Below, one piece after another: positions 20,145 through 31,792 of a stretch of DNA of 64,000 nt. The first letter of the stretch is position 1; each line of letters begins with the position of its first letter. A model generated the notes under the pieces. The model saw only the letters and a list, made by a program, of their open reading frames with translations. It searched no databases and was not told the origin of the DNA. The position numbers were made by a program, and so were the translations under genes. This stretch comes from Meghimatium bilineatum. Lineage: Eukaryota > Mollusca > Gastropoda > Stylommatophora > Philomycidae. The stretch is from positions 53,734,802 to 53,798,801 of the forward strand of contig CM067322.1 of NCBI GenBank assembly GCA_034231615.1, given 5' to 3'.

Positions 20145-20439
20145 CTGGCACATATTGTAAAGAGAGCAGGACTGTATTGAAGCCATCTTGTTATATAGAC
20201 TAGGTGACGAAACATAGGCATTACCATACCACTAAATTATTGCAAGGCGTTCATGCAATTGAATATCTGCATACAAAATTGTGAATGCTTTCTATATGCA
20301 CCCATATACCCTATAATGTAACAGTAAGCTACGTTATGAACCAGCGTCACTAGCACAAGGTTTTATATGGCTGTTCAGCAGCTTAGTGGGTGAGAAGAAA
20401 CCTACTGACTATGGCTTGTGATTAGGTGCGATAGCATCA

Positions 20440-20860
20440 TTTTGCGCATGCAGTTATGTCTGTGGGTATCACACCAATGATTCACTAGACAAACCAACCA
20501 TGCAACAGAAAACCTTAGTAGATGACATGCCTTTATATTGAGGTTATCTTCTTATAGAAGCTTCATGGCACGTCATCTATACAATCCCGTAGTCGATAAC
20601 AGTTACCATGTTGTTCCGACATGCCAACATTGTGATTGAACTAGTTACGGGCACGGCGTGGGTGGGCGGAACAACAAAGAAAACTTTCGCTCAAGCCAGA
20701 GTTGTGCCCTGTTGTCGACGTCTGTTTCGGAGGCAATGGACTCGAAACACCATCGAATCGAATGGCTACTGGAACGGAGAGCGGAGCACTTATGGAAATG
20801 CCCCACGTGCTGTGAGGCCAGTTTTCTAATCAAGAATCAAGAATCGAGCATCATTCCTTG
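20440..20860 (+). mobile_element. dispersed retroposon family G
   Basis: Matches an inverted copy at 57155-57600 over about 420 bp (cacggcgtgggtgg, gcccatgcaaca-like and catggcacgtcatctat blocks). Copies share a short open frame, SKHHRIEWLLERRAEHL. The 3' end carries a caagaatcaagaatc heptamer tail, as in many LINE-mobilised retroposons. The family is otherwise unclassified. Confidence 0.75.
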
Positions 20861-20924
20861 ACCTTCACAGAGGATGAGTCCTTGTAGCCTACTTCCAGGT
20901 GGCTCTTGGAACCAAAAGAATAAT

Positions 20925-21035
20925 TTTATCACAAGATATTACAGGCAAGCTGTAAATGATGACAAAACGCATTCCTTTCCCACACTCTGGATAACCAGCA
21001 AGAATTTGAGAACGAACACAGAAGAAGAAACAAAA
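20925..21035 (+). mobile_element. SINE-B 3' fragment
   Basis: Contains aaacgcattcc, actctggataacc, agaatttgagaacgaacac and an agaagaagaa tail, the 3' third of SINE-B in diverged form. Confidence 0.65.
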
Positions 21036-21389
21036 ACAGACGAAGAGTCATACATGTGAAATTTGAAGTCTTCCAGATATTAAAGAAAAGCTCTGGAAAT
21101 CCTCCCATCCCAAAAATGCGCATAGGAAATAAAACTTTCATTGAACTTAAGTAACAGAACGAAGAACTAAACCTGCGACCGTTGTTTATTTAGTGGTGGA
21201 TTCGTCTTTTCGAAGACAGACAAGCCCTTTCAACCGTGAAATGATAAACTGTGGCTATATCAGGGCGTATCTGGTGGTCGAATGACCTGGGTGTTGTCCT
21301 TTTTGGGCTGGTGGAATGACTTGGGGTCTGGTCTGTACTGATAAGGACATTAACTAGTGGAGGAACCTGCGACCTTAGGTAGTTAATGA

Positions 21390-21500
21390 TTTGCCTCTCT
21401 TTTGAAGTGGCGTGTCCCTTTCAACCAGCAGACAACAAGGTCCAATTAGGTTCTATCAGGACACACTATTATAAAATATTAGAGGTAACAAAGACCACAA
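21390..21500 (+). repeat. dispersed repeat family H, copy 1
   Basis: The segment cctttcaaccagcagacaac, then taggttctatcaggacacac and aaaatattagaggtaaca, recurs at 40415-40520 in the same orientation. No coding potential. Confidence 0.75.
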
Positions 21501-21595
21501 AGTTATATTCTTAAAAAATCAAAAAGAAAAATTAATCTGTATAATAATGTATTGTTTTCTTACAAAATATTTCAGAAAGATATATTCATTATTAG

Positions 21596-21612
21596 TATAT
21601 ATATATATATAG
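21596..21612. repeat. (TA)n microsatellite
   Basis: A short at-dinucleotide run. Confidence 0.9.
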
Positions 21613-21664
21613 TTAATAATAAATGTCTGTGACAATATGGGATGTTCTTTTGGCTTCCTTAATT

Positions 21665-21912
21665 ATATGTACGGTAAAGGTAGGCATCCCATGGCATCTG
21701 CCGTCAGGGATGAAGATAACTCTACATATACTTAGCTGCAGAAACTATTAGTGGTCAGTTCCCATCCTTGCTATTTGTACCTCCCCTAACTCATTCGTCA
21801 GGTACTATTTACAGCTGAGTTGACGTGTCAAGCGAGAAATCACAGTATGGTTTGGTTGTTGTTGTTCGAACGTGGTTATCACGCAAGCTATCAGCTAAGC
21901 TACCGCGCTCTA
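21665..21912 (-). mobile_element. tRNA-derived SINE-D, reverse strand
   Basis: On the minus strand it starts gagcgcggtagcttagctga (A-box), followed about 30 nt later by gttcgaac (B-box), then a body ending near ttaattatatg. It matches the target-duplication-flanked copy at 26007-26274. Confidence 0.85.
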
Positions 21913-22114
21913 TATATACTCTATATATAATTTTATATACTTCTTAATAACAGATAACATGAAAGATAAATATATTTTCATTTGAACAAAAATTGATAGT
22001 TTAAGAAAAGGCCAGAATAAAAAGAAGTAGAAAAATATACACGAATTCTGCGGTAAGTTCTTGATGATAATGACATCAATAAATAATAATAGGAAATTTA
22101 AAAGCATCACCCAT

Positions 22115-22180
22115 TTGTTAGTGAATTGGCTTCTTCGTCCGGTAATCCTCGTTCAATTTCCAGTTCAAATGAATATTTTT
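22115..22180 (+). mobile_element. tRNA-like SINE head
   Basis: The string gttagtgaattggcttct resembles an A-box region and tcgttcaatttcc a B-box, about 25 nt apart. It is too diverged to be a functional tRNA. Confidence 0.4.
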
Positions 22181-22196
22181 TTTTAAATCACCAACA

Positions 22197-22262
22197 GCCC
22201 CAATACCAGCCTAATACCAATACCAGCCTAATACCAATACCAGCCTAATACCAATACCAGCT
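22197..22262. repeat. 17-bp tandem repeat, about 4 copies
   Basis: Units of caataccagcctaatac. Confidence 0.9.
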
Positions 22263-22742
22263 CTGACCTAACCTAAGGTAATGGGTACTAGATCTGAAAA
22301 GTAATTACAGCGAGCGATATGCTAATGCATCCCTAGGTATATTGTTGGTCTATGATAAATACTGTCCTAACACAGTATTCCCCAATGACGTGCAAAGTGG
22401 CACTTTACTAATAGATCAATAGATATACTAGTTGAGTAGTCGCTCCTCCGAAAAAGATTAATTATACTGTCGGGTTTTCTTGATCTGAATTATTGAATTA
22501 TTGCCCCTTTATACAACTTCAAAGCTTTATAAATTTCTGTACACAACTGGCCTAAAAATTTCTTCTAACGTTAGTCATTTATGTTTTTATATCGTACTTA
22601 TCCTTCATGTATCCGTTTTCAACTCTTTTCTTCCGGTACTTCTCTTCCGCTGTGTCTGTTCCCAAGAAACAATGACAATTTAAAACTACATACTTGTGTT
22701 ATTTTTAAATTGTCTTATATTTCAATTGTCAACACTGACTAG

Positions 22743-23620
22743 CACGCTTTAAACATAGGTGCATACCTAATCGCGGAACTACGCTACGCAGACGACACAG
22801 TGCTTCTTTCAAATGATATAAAGGGATTGGAACAACTAATCAAGAACACAAAGAAATATAGCGACGCACAAAATGTGTATTTAAACACGCAGAAAACAAA
22901 AATCATGTCAACAGATATAACAACACAACAACCAAAAATCAGAATAGACAATACCGAGATAGAATGTGTGGATAAATTTGAATACTTAGGAGCAAACATC
23001 AACGGTGCAGGAGACTGCATGGCAGAAATAAGGAAGAGATTGGCAATGGCATATTGCAAAATAACACGGCTGAAAAACATATGGAAAAACAACAAAATAG
23101 AAACGAAAGTGCTAATGTTACGAACTTTTATTTTTCCGGTTGCAACATACGGATGTGAAACATGGACTCTAAGTAAAACAGCGGCAAAGAGGATCAGCGC
23201 CTTCGAGCTGAAATGCTACAGGAAGATACTTAGAATATCATGGAAGGATAAAATCAGAAACTCAGATATTATAAACACACTGAATATTCCAGAGTGTTGG
23301 TTACTAAACACAATAACAAAAAGAAAACTACGCCTGTTTGGTCATATAAAGAGACATAACTGTTTAGAAAGACAAATATTGGAGGGAATAGTACCTGCAA
23401 AGAGGAGAAGGGGCAGACCAAGAAGACGATGGACTGACGACATTAAAGATAACATGAATACATCGCTTGAAAATTCAAGCCACATCGCCCAAGATAGAGA
23501 GAGGTTCAGAGAGTTCATTGGGAAGACAACGTTCTGGAAGGAATACGTCACATGACACATATATTTCTCCAGCACAGTTGTTTTAGGTGCGGAGCTAATA
23601 GCATGTAAACACGTCACCAT
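22743..23620 (+). mobile_element. LINE RT, well-preserved C-terminal half
   Basis: An uninterrupted frame from about 22743 to 23555 opens in RT block 5 (IAELRYADDTVLLS). It continues through KFEYLGANINGAGDCMAEIR, VATYGCETWTLSKTA, FELKCYRKILRISW, LRLFGHIKRHNCLERQILEG and GRPRRRWTDDIKDNM to the stop TGA after EYVT. The copy is 5'-truncated, as expected of target-primed reverse transcription. The absence of internal stops over 270 codons suggests a recent insertion. A close inverted copy lies at 44215-44840. Confidence 0.93.
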
Positions 23621-23998
23621 TTACTGTAAGAGACTGAACTCATAAGGATATTCCTGGAATGTACTACCCTCAGCTCAGAAAATCACTAATTATTAATCTT
23701 TAGTTGTTAGTTATTTAATTGTGTTCCTCATTACTAACTTGCTCGTAACATTGCACAGACACAGGAGTACATGCTGAAAGGTCATACTATTCTGGTTGTC
23801 TAATTTGTTTGTGTTAATATTTGCAAGGCATGAAACATCTAATTGAACGTCTGATATTTTTTATTCTATGGTTGATATAATTTTGATTTCGATTTATTTA
23901 TTTCCCATTGCAATAGTCTAACATCTTGCAGACTCAGGAAAACCAATCGTATAAAATAATTTCCTGGCTGTAAAAAAAACAAAACAACTTTCATTACT
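23620..23998. other. no recognised feature
   Basis: AT-rich spacer between the LINE 3' end and a tRNA-like SINE fragment. Confidence 0.4.
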
Positions 23999-23999
23999 G

Positions 24000-24190
24000 C
24001 ATGTTTTCTTACCTGTTAAGGTGTGCAGGGAGGCTGTTACGGCTGTGGAAATAAAGGCCGCTTTGCCAAAGCTGTCACAGCGACGTGTACAGGAAGAATT
24101 TTTTTTATTGCACCTCCGAAAGATAAAAATCCATTTCCCAACCGAGGATTGAACCCGAGACCTCAGGAATCTGAGGCCGGCATAATATCC
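24000..24190 (-). mobile_element. tRNA-like SINE fragment
   Basis: The minus strand carries ctcgggttcaatcctcgg, a near-perfect B-box, followed by a body with an internal A-rich tract. The A-box side is degraded. Confidence 0.55.
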
Positions 24191-24439
24191 TGGATGTAAT
24201 ATGTTTTATTTTTATCTGAATACGCAACAAACGAGATCAATTAGCGTAGCACTATCGATGTGATTCGCATGAGATTCCTATTTGCCGTCTACATGGAAGT
24301 GTTTATAGTATAGGATCTTGGGTTTCTGCCAACATTGAAATCGCAAAAAAAAGATTTTTCTGTAAATCATTTTTAAAACCATTTATGCAAATATCGTAGC
24401 TATCGCCTCTGTATTTTATTCGTAACTTGACATATGATA

Positions 24440-24715
24440 GTTCTTCTTCTTCTTTCCTTCCTCTTTTACCCTTTACGTGTGTCGAGGGAGATACAATGTT
24501 CGTGGTCTCGCTTTTCTGGCAGCTTGAGATAATGTTATTTGGTGTTCGTGTAATGTCTCTTTGATGTTGTCGATCTAGCGTACTGTAGGTCTACCATTGG
24601 CTCTTCTTTCTACTTCTCCTCTCCTCGTATATGCTTTATAAACTAATGAATCACACTGCATTCTTTCCAGATGACCAGACCATTGTATCTGTTGGTTTTG
24701 TATATATTTTAGAAT
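24440..24715 (-). mobile_element. LINE RT C-terminal remnant
   Basis: The same sequence as 41195-41450 (ggtgtcgagggagatacaat, then tgtctctttgatgttgtcga). The minus strand reads broken LINE C-terminal text, including HYTNTK and LPEKRDHEHCISLD. Confidence 0.75.
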
Positions 24716-24784
24716 TGATATGACACCCACATATGATAGTTGCTGAAATTATTGTCAGAAAATCGACGAAAACGCTAGAGGTTA

Positions 24785-26395
24785 GAATTTCTCTATGTTC
24801 ATGTTAGCTAAAATCGCAAAAATATAAAAGGCAGCAGATAACATAGCAGCATGGGCAGAGAAATGGATGGTAAAGATCTTGCCTTCCTGATGAAATTTGT
24901 ATGAACAAACAGGGGGTGGGGAATGAGGCAACATTAAAGAAGGCACATGCAGATGCAGTTAGACTAGTACCAGAATATGGATCAACAACACGGACTTCAT
25001 CAGACAATTCCCATCTACAAGCCCTGAAAAAATTACAAAATCAAGCACTTCGCCATATCACAGGTACCATGAAGACCTCTCCCATAAATGAAATGGAAAA
25101 AAATACAGACATCATCCCCTTATCATACAGGCGAGAAACTAAGACCATGGTCCATGAAGAAAAGTACAAGAGCATGCCAGCACATCCAATGAAGGCCAGA
25201 CACGGTGACCTAGCGGGAGGAAGGCTGAAAAGGAGCAGTTTTATACACCGATCAAAACAACTAAACAGAGAATATAAGGAATAATTACTAGACATAACAA
25301 GAGGGATAACACCAACACTTTTTCTAGTTTCGTGGAAGCAATATAAAATATCACTATAAGAACCACCATAAACAACTACTACACTATGATATATATGAAT
25401 ACTCTCCAAAAGAAAACAATAGTATACAACACGATTGAAGATATGTACCCCAGAGAAGCATGGATACAAATATATACCGACGGATAAGCAACCAGAGCTG
25501 TGAAGAATGGATGTGCTGGAGTGTACATAAAATATCCAGAAAAATTAAATGAATCCAATGATCACTAACTGGAATATTCAACTACTCTGCAGAAGTACAT
25601 GCTCTAAATATTGCTGCAGAAATAATTAAAAATTCAACAAGCCAATGTCAACAGGAGGTGTTTCTTACTTTTGCTACTTTCGTCTTGTAAACCCTTCACA
25701 GCGATAAACTGCCAGACCTGAAGGAAGCCATAGGAGAAGTGAACATCCAAAGAAGGGTAGTACTACAGTGGATACCATCCCACTGTGACATACCAGAAAT
25801 TGAAGAGGCAGATAGACTGGCAAAGGATGATCTCGACAGAGCTGAGCAGGTTATTATTTTCCGCTAACGAAAAGGACACAACATATTAATTAAACAGCCA
25901 CTTAAATAGACTAAGACTGGTCCCATCACCTCTGTGTCAATATGGGCAGGCAGCACAGATCGCTGAACATATTCTGCTAGATTGCAATACACTAAACCAG
26001 TTAAGGTACAGGTATGTCCCATGGCAGCAACCTGTCGTCGGGGATGAAGATAAATCTTCATGTACTAAGCCGCAGCAACTATTAGGTGGAGTGGCCAGTT
26101 CCTTTCCTTGCTGTCTTTATCTCCTCTAACTCATGCGTCAGGTACTCATTTACAGCTGAGTCGACTGGAGGAGTGGTCGTGTCAAGCAAGAAATCACAAC
26201 CCGGAAAAACCTGTCACGCTGTAATCCAGTGATAGAAAGCAAGCTCACTATCAACTAGGCTACCGCGCTCCTCTTAAACCAGTTAAGGGAGAACTACCCA
26301 CAGAGATGGATATCTACAGAAAGCTCCTCAGTGGATCAACCGAACATACAAAAAGTTAATAGTTTTTATTTGTATTTTATAGGGAAAATACATAA
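24785..26395 (+). mobile_element. LINE copy: post-RT region, RNase H and Cys/His tail, split by a SINE
   Basis: In broken frames the plus strand reads NIAAWAEKWMVKI, then LQALKKLQNQALRHITGTMK, the RNase H blocks AWIQIYTDG and NGCAGVYIKYPEKL, RRVVLQWIPSHCDIPEIEEA with DRLAKDDL, and finally PSPLCQYGQAAQIAEHILLD. At 26006 a SINE-D interrupts the frame. After the second target duplication the frame resumes as ENYPQRWISTES. It is an inactivated RNase-H-type LINE. Confidence 0.85.
26007..26274 (-). mobile_element. tRNA-derived SINE-D inserted in a LINE
   Basis: The element is exactly bounded by the 14-bp direct repeat taaaccagttaagg (25993-26006 and 26275-26288). On the minus strand it begins with gcgcggtagcctagttgata, an A-box-like tRNA head. 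The B-box is decayed (gggttgtgatttc). It is 268 bp. Confidence 0.9.
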
Positions 26396-26649
26396 ATAAG
26401 AAAACCGCATTTATTTTAAAAAACCCAGACTTGCTGTGTAAACATGTTAACCTGCGAACAAGAAGAAGAAGTTAACATTGCAAACATTCACAAAATATAT
26501 TCAGTAAAAATGTATACATTCTGATATTATTTATTCTATTATTGATATAATTTTGATTTCCATGATTTCATTTATTTCCCATTACCGTCAACTGAAGATT
26601 ATTTCAATATCCACTGTATAAACGATGTTTTCCTACTTTAACATTCAAA

Positions 26650-27075
26650 CACACGTTTTCTACCCAGCTGAGTTGGCCTTAAGCAACGTTGTTGTTACTA
26701 CTAAGAGAAATTGGCTCTCAAGCACGTTGTTGTTTGTTACTATTTAGTCTAGTTAACTTTCAAGCAAATTCTTGTTAATGTTACTGCTTTGTCGAGTTGG
26801 CCCTCAAGCAAATTATTGTTACTTCGTAGTCGAACTAAAGCTCAAGCACATTGTTCCGATTTAGTTGGGTTCACTGACTCACAAAGACATGATTTCTGTT
26901 TGGTCAATGTAAATTAAAACTCAGAAAAATTGTTTCTATTTAGTCGAGTTGATTGATACATAAGCACGTTGTTCCTACTTAATGAAATGAAAGGAAAACT
27001 CAAACACAAGTTTTCCTATTTAATCGATTAGACGTTTACATTGTTTTTAATTAGTCGAATTAAACTCCAGCACAT
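26650..27075. repeat. degenerate tandem repeat, about 50-bp period
   Basis: Recurring gagttggc.ctcaagca and ttgttgttactatttagtc blocks, diverged between units. The array is old and not perfectly periodic. Confidence 0.6.
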
Positions 27076-27157
27076 TATTCCAACAGCCGATGCTGCTAAT
27101 TATCTTCTTTTATTACATTTCGTACACTTTATACACTTTGCCACCTATGTTCGCATT

Positions 27158-27447
27158 ACTTTTTCTTCTTCTTCTTCTGCGTTCGTTCTCAAACTCCTGC
27201 AGATCAGCAGGATGTAGTCCGGAGAGCGGAATGCGCTGTATCATGGCTTACATCATTGCTGCGATATCTGCGCTTTTCGGCCTGCCACATCCGACTTCAG
27301 CATGGCTGTGGGTCACTGACCTTATATGGGATGGGACAGACAAACCCCATCCCATAACCTCCTTAGTCGCCTCATACGACATGCGTGGAAGTTAAACAGT
27401 GTTGCTATTCTTTGCTCCCCTTTCGGGCCTCCACAACACACGGGCGT
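27158..27447 (-). mobile_element. SINE-B, full-length, reverse strand
   Basis: The most complete SINE-B. Reading from the tail it has (ttc)n, tgcgttcgttctcaaactcc, gatgtagtccggagagcgga, tttcggcctgccacatccga, a gggatgggac block, cgcctcatacgacatgcgtg and gctcccctttcgggcc. Imperfect flanking repeats gttcgcattact and gttcacaatact suggest a decayed target duplication. Confidence 0.85.
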
Positions 27448-27839
27448 TCACAATACTGAAAACTTGCTATTTCATCCGTAGATACAATTGTTGTTTGGGA
27501 GCGCTATTTTTCCTGTAAAATACAAATGAAAACTATTAACTTTTTGTGTGTGTGGGTGATCCTTGATCATCCTCGTTATCACCATCACGACGTACGAGTT
27601 TTACCCACTAATTTTCTCGTCTCTTCAAACTTTTATGTCTGTCATATTTTCTTTAAAGAAGTGTTTGAATTCTCTAAAATCCTTTAATCCCTTTTTTTTT
27701 ATTACAATCCTGCTTGTTATATCCATGTTAATTACTTTGTATTATATTCAAACACTTAATGAACGACACTCTATTGAGCCTCATGCACTGAGTGCATTTC
27801 TCATTCCTTCCAACGTGTAATCCAACAACGAATCTCTAT

Positions 27840-28530
27840 TCAATATTGTTCTTTTATCTCATTAAGAATCATCATCAAGTGACATATTATTTCCAGAACG
27901 TAGTCTTTAATATGGATCTCTTGAATTCTCCACGGTCTTGAGCAAATTGTTCTACATCTTTCAGTGACATGCGCAGGCATTCTTGAATGTCTTTTGTCCA
28001 ACGGCGTCTTGGTCGGCCTTTGCCCCTGTTGCCTTCTATCATCCCCTCCAGTAACTCTCTCCATGCCGTCGTGTCTCTTAATATGACCGAAAAAAACTAG
28101 CTTTTTCTTTAATATAGTGTTCAGAAGCCAGCCTTCCTGGACGTTAATTGTTCGTAACACCTCCTGGTTTGTTTTCTTCGCTGTCCATGGTATTCTCAGA
28201 AGTCTTCTATAACACTTTAATTCAAATGACGTTATTCTCTTGGCCACTGTTTTATTTAGTGTACATGCTTCGCAGTCATATGTCGCCACAGGAAATACAC
28301 ATGTTCGTAGTAAACACAGTATAGTTCTTATGTTAGTACCTTGCCATAGTTTCTTTATCTGTTTTAATTTTGCCAGCGCCATTGTCGTTCTTCTCTTGAT
28401 CTCAGCTGCGCAGTCCCCCGCATTGTTTAGATTAGTTCCTAAATAATCAAATGAGTGATGTAATCTGGCCGTCTTCCTGTACATTTTCTTATTGTTACTT
28501 GTATACTTAATATTATAGTTCAACGTATTA
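27840..28530 (-). mobile_element. LINE RT C-terminal half
   Basis: A 227-codon open frame begins DYLGTNLNNAGDCAAEIKRR and continues VFPVATYDCEACTLNKTVAK, FELKCYRRLLRIPWT and LVFFGHIKRHDGMERV, then frame-slips into GRRPRRRW-type text. It is a relative of 22743-23620, 5'-truncated. It shares its end with 4335-4600. Confidence 0.9.
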
Positions 28531-28539
28531 TCACAAACG

Positions 28540-28835
28540 TTGATTTCATCTATTAACTGGTATCATAGCTCATGACCGTAGATTTGCTACACCATTACAT
28601 TGTATTATAACTCATGATTGAAGACTTGCTGCACTGTTAACTGGTACCATAGCTAATGATCGTATATTTGCTGCATTGTTAAGTGGTTAAAAAAGTACAG
28701 GATTGTAGATTTTCTGCACTCTAACTGATATCATAGCTAATGATTGTAGATTTTCTGCAATGTTAACGTGTATCACAGCACATGATTGTAGATTTGCTTC
28801 ACTGTTACCTGGTATCATAGCACATGATCGTAGAT
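28540..28835. repeat. degenerate tandem repeat, about 42-46 bp, 6 copies
   Basis: Units share actgttaactggtatcatag and catgatcgtagattt. It ends about 20 bp before a G-tract (28857-28866). Confidence 0.85.
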
Positions 28836-29014
28836 ACGACTATATAAAACAAGTGGGGGGGGGGGATACTCTTCTAAAAAAAAATATGTGTGCTTGATTT
28901 TGATGTGTTTCTGGGATATTTTGTTGGGAAAACCTTAAAGGGGTTCGGAAAGGATAAGGGTTGATATAATGGTTGGATTAGTTATCTTCTTCGTGATTTG
29001 TTTCATATTACTTT

Positions 29015-29230
29015 CTCACAGATTAGTAGGATGTAGTCCGGAGAATAGAATGGGCTAAATCGTGGTATACAACTGGCAAGATATAACTGCGTTATTTGTC
29101 CTGATATATCTTACTGCACCTTGGTGTCTGATTCGCTTGAGTCCTCTATAAGTGAACAGCCAATCCTACCCTTAAAAGTTCTTAAGTCGTCTCTGAAGAC
29201 ATGCGTGGAAACTAACAGGTTTGCAATTAT
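29015..29230 (-). mobile_element. decayed SINE-B
   Basis: Retains aggatgtagtccggagaata, taaatcgtggtatac and tcgtctctgaagacatgcgt in the order of SINE-B, without the tail. Confidence 0.6.
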
Positions 29231-29389
29231 TTTTTATTTTTTATGGCTTCGATAATACATATGCTTATTATTGCTAACATATCACATTCTAGTTATTCTA
29301 ACGGAGAGTCTCTGCGGATCGGGGGAATGAATAAACTCTACAAACTCCTCTACCTGTGTCTACGGTTTTCGTCAGTTACTTTTCTGCAC

Positions 29390-30120
29390 GTATTTCTTTA
29401 CTTATTTCTAGTCTAATTAATGCCCTTATTTCTGTACGTATTTCTGTACTTATTCCTGTATTTAATTATGTACTTGATTTATGTACTTTCTATGTATTTG
29501 TACTTATTTAGATACTTATTTCACTGATTATTCCACTATTTATTACACTACTTATTTATGTACTTATTACACTACTTATTTATGTACTTATTACACTACT
29601 TATTTATGTAACGATTTCACTACAAATTCCACTACTTATTTATGTATTTATTTCACTACTTATTCCACTACTTATTTATCTACTTATTCCACTACTCATT
29701 TACGTACTTATTTCACTACTTATTCCACTACTTATTTACGTACTTATTTCACTACTTATTCCACTACTTATTTACTTACTTTTTTCACTACGTATTCCAC
29801 TACTTATTTACGTACTTATTTCACTACTTACTCCACTCTTATTTACGTACTTATTTCACTACTTATTCCACTACTTATTTATTTACTTCTTTCACTACTT
29901 ATTCCACTACTTATTTATGTACTTACTCCACTACTTATTTTTGTAATTATTTCACTACTTATTTCACTACTTATTTCACTACCTATTTATGTACTTATTT
30001 ATGTACCTATTTATGTACTTATTTCTGTGCTTAATTCTGTACTTATTTCTGTACGTATTTCTGTGCTTATTTCTGTACTTATTTCTGTACGTATTTCTGT
30101 AATTATTTGTGTAGCCTGCT
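29390..30120. repeat. 12-bp / 36-bp minisatellite
   Basis: A long array of dodecamers (ttatttcactac, ttattccactac, ttatttatgtac) that cycle as 36-bp sets in the centre and become simpler at the edges. Two frames stay open but have no gene character. Confidence 0.93.
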
Positions 30121-30525
30121 TATTTCTTTGACAATGAATTGATTCACGCGAATTTCTTATCAACCAATCCAGATGTCGCTACCACTGTGCATAAGTTGTA
30201 GCGTACAAAAACAGTTGTTGACTTCGACTGGTAATTCAAGCTTCAGTGTAACACTGAAACCTACAGCAAATCAGTGTAGAACAGTGAGTATATTGTATCA
30301 CGTTTCTATATCCAAGCTGTACACATGCAGATTTAATACATATCAATAGATTGCTAAGAATGCCAACAGCAGATTTCAATACTGGTCACGTCTCAATAAC
30401 ACACGTGAATAATTTGCACTTTATAAACTGGGAAAAAAATATACAAATGAATTTAGTGTTGTTGGAATGTCTTTCAGCAACAATGTCTAACTCAGTAGAT
30501 GTGGGGTAGTGATGTCGTTTAGGAT
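30120..30525. other. no recognised feature
   Basis: Unique-looking sequence between a minisatellite and a hAT element. Confidence 0.4.
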
Positions 30526-30533
30526 GACTAGAC

Positions 30534-30931
30534 CAGGGGTCGGCAACCTTTTGCTAACTGTGTGCCAACTTAAGGTTTCAAATTATTCAGAGTGCCAACA
30601 TCACATATCATTTTATACAAGTCGAGGCCAATATTCTTATTTTACCATATATTTTATTTTTATATTTTAATTAATTAATATATAGTGATATCAAATCATA
30701 TGTAAAGTTGTAAACAACATTAAAAGAAATAGAGTTTCTTGAAAGATTTAAAAAACAACATTAAAAGAAATAGAGTTTCTTGAAAGATTTTAAAAAAAAA
30801 ACCTTTTTTTTATTATTAATGGGAGCCTTGCCGTTGCATGGTCTTGGCAGTAAACGTGAAGAGTCTGCGTGCCATTTGAAATTGCTTGGCGTGCCAAGTG
30901 TGGCACTCGTGCCATAGGTTGCCGACATCTG
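30534..30931. mobile_element. nonautonomous hAT element with perfect 8-bp TSD
   Basis: Ends caggggtcggcaacctt and aggttgccgacatctg are inverted repeats of the widespread hAT type. The target duplication gactagac is exact (30526-30533 and 30932-30939). Subterminal gtgccaa/gtgccat motifs recur at both ends. Internally there is a 43-bp tandem duplication (30713-30797). There is no ORF. Confidence 0.93.
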
Positions 30932-31164
30932 GACTAGACTATCATTTTCGATTTCAGCAACAGACTTTTGGGCATTCTGACCCTTTACAAAACAATGGAA
31001 AAATTATAAATATAAATGATGTCTAGACGTCTGTATTATATCAGGGATCAAATTAGACAATCACACATGTTTTGTTTTTTCTCTGCTTGTTCATCACATT
31101 TATCGTTATTTACATTTATTGTTATACATGTCATGCTAATTTTCGCTTGCGAAGGAGGAACACC

Positions 31165-31440
31165 ATCATCATCATCAGGTCTCTGATGAGGAGTACATAA
31201 TAGCGACACTGTTGCCTTCCAAGCATGTCCTAAGTGGCGACTAAGTTGGTCTTAGGGTAGAGTTGGCTCTCCTATCTTATAGGGTCAAAGTAACTCAGAA
31301 GCAATGATGTACGGGGATGCGTCAGGACAAAATGAACGATATATCAGCTAAGTTGTAAACCATGACACATTACATTCCATTTTCGGACTACTCATTTTGA
31401 TCTGGAATGTGAATATGAACGTAGCAGAAGAAGAATGCCT
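31165..31440 (+). mobile_element. decayed SINE-B
   Basis: The module order is as in SINE-B: catgtcctaagtggcgacta, ttgtaaaccatgacacatta, attccattttcggactac and a gaacgtagcagaagaagaa tail. Confidence 0.7.
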
Positions 31441-31792
31441 AGAATTTCATATCTTGAATAATACGTTCTGAATAACACGTCTATATCGATCGGAGGTCTC
31501 TATTTGCAATTTGTGCTTTGCTGATGATATTGATCTTATAACTGGGACAGAACAAAAACTACAAGAGTTAACAGCAAAAAGCTGGACAAAGTTACCAGCA
31601 AATACAGAATGGAAATCAACACAGAAAAGAACCAAAAATTAGTTAATAGCAGAAATGCAGAATCACAGACCAACATCATGATGAATGGGTATATACTTGA
31701 GGAAGTGAGTAATTTCAAATACCTAGGATTCAGCATATGCAGAGATGAGAAATGCAAAGCAGAATTAAAGATAAGAATGATAATGGCTTTGA

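Noticed and set aside
29481-30131. 216-codon ORF rich in YFTTYSTTYL
   Set aside because: Translation of the 12/36-bp minisatellite.
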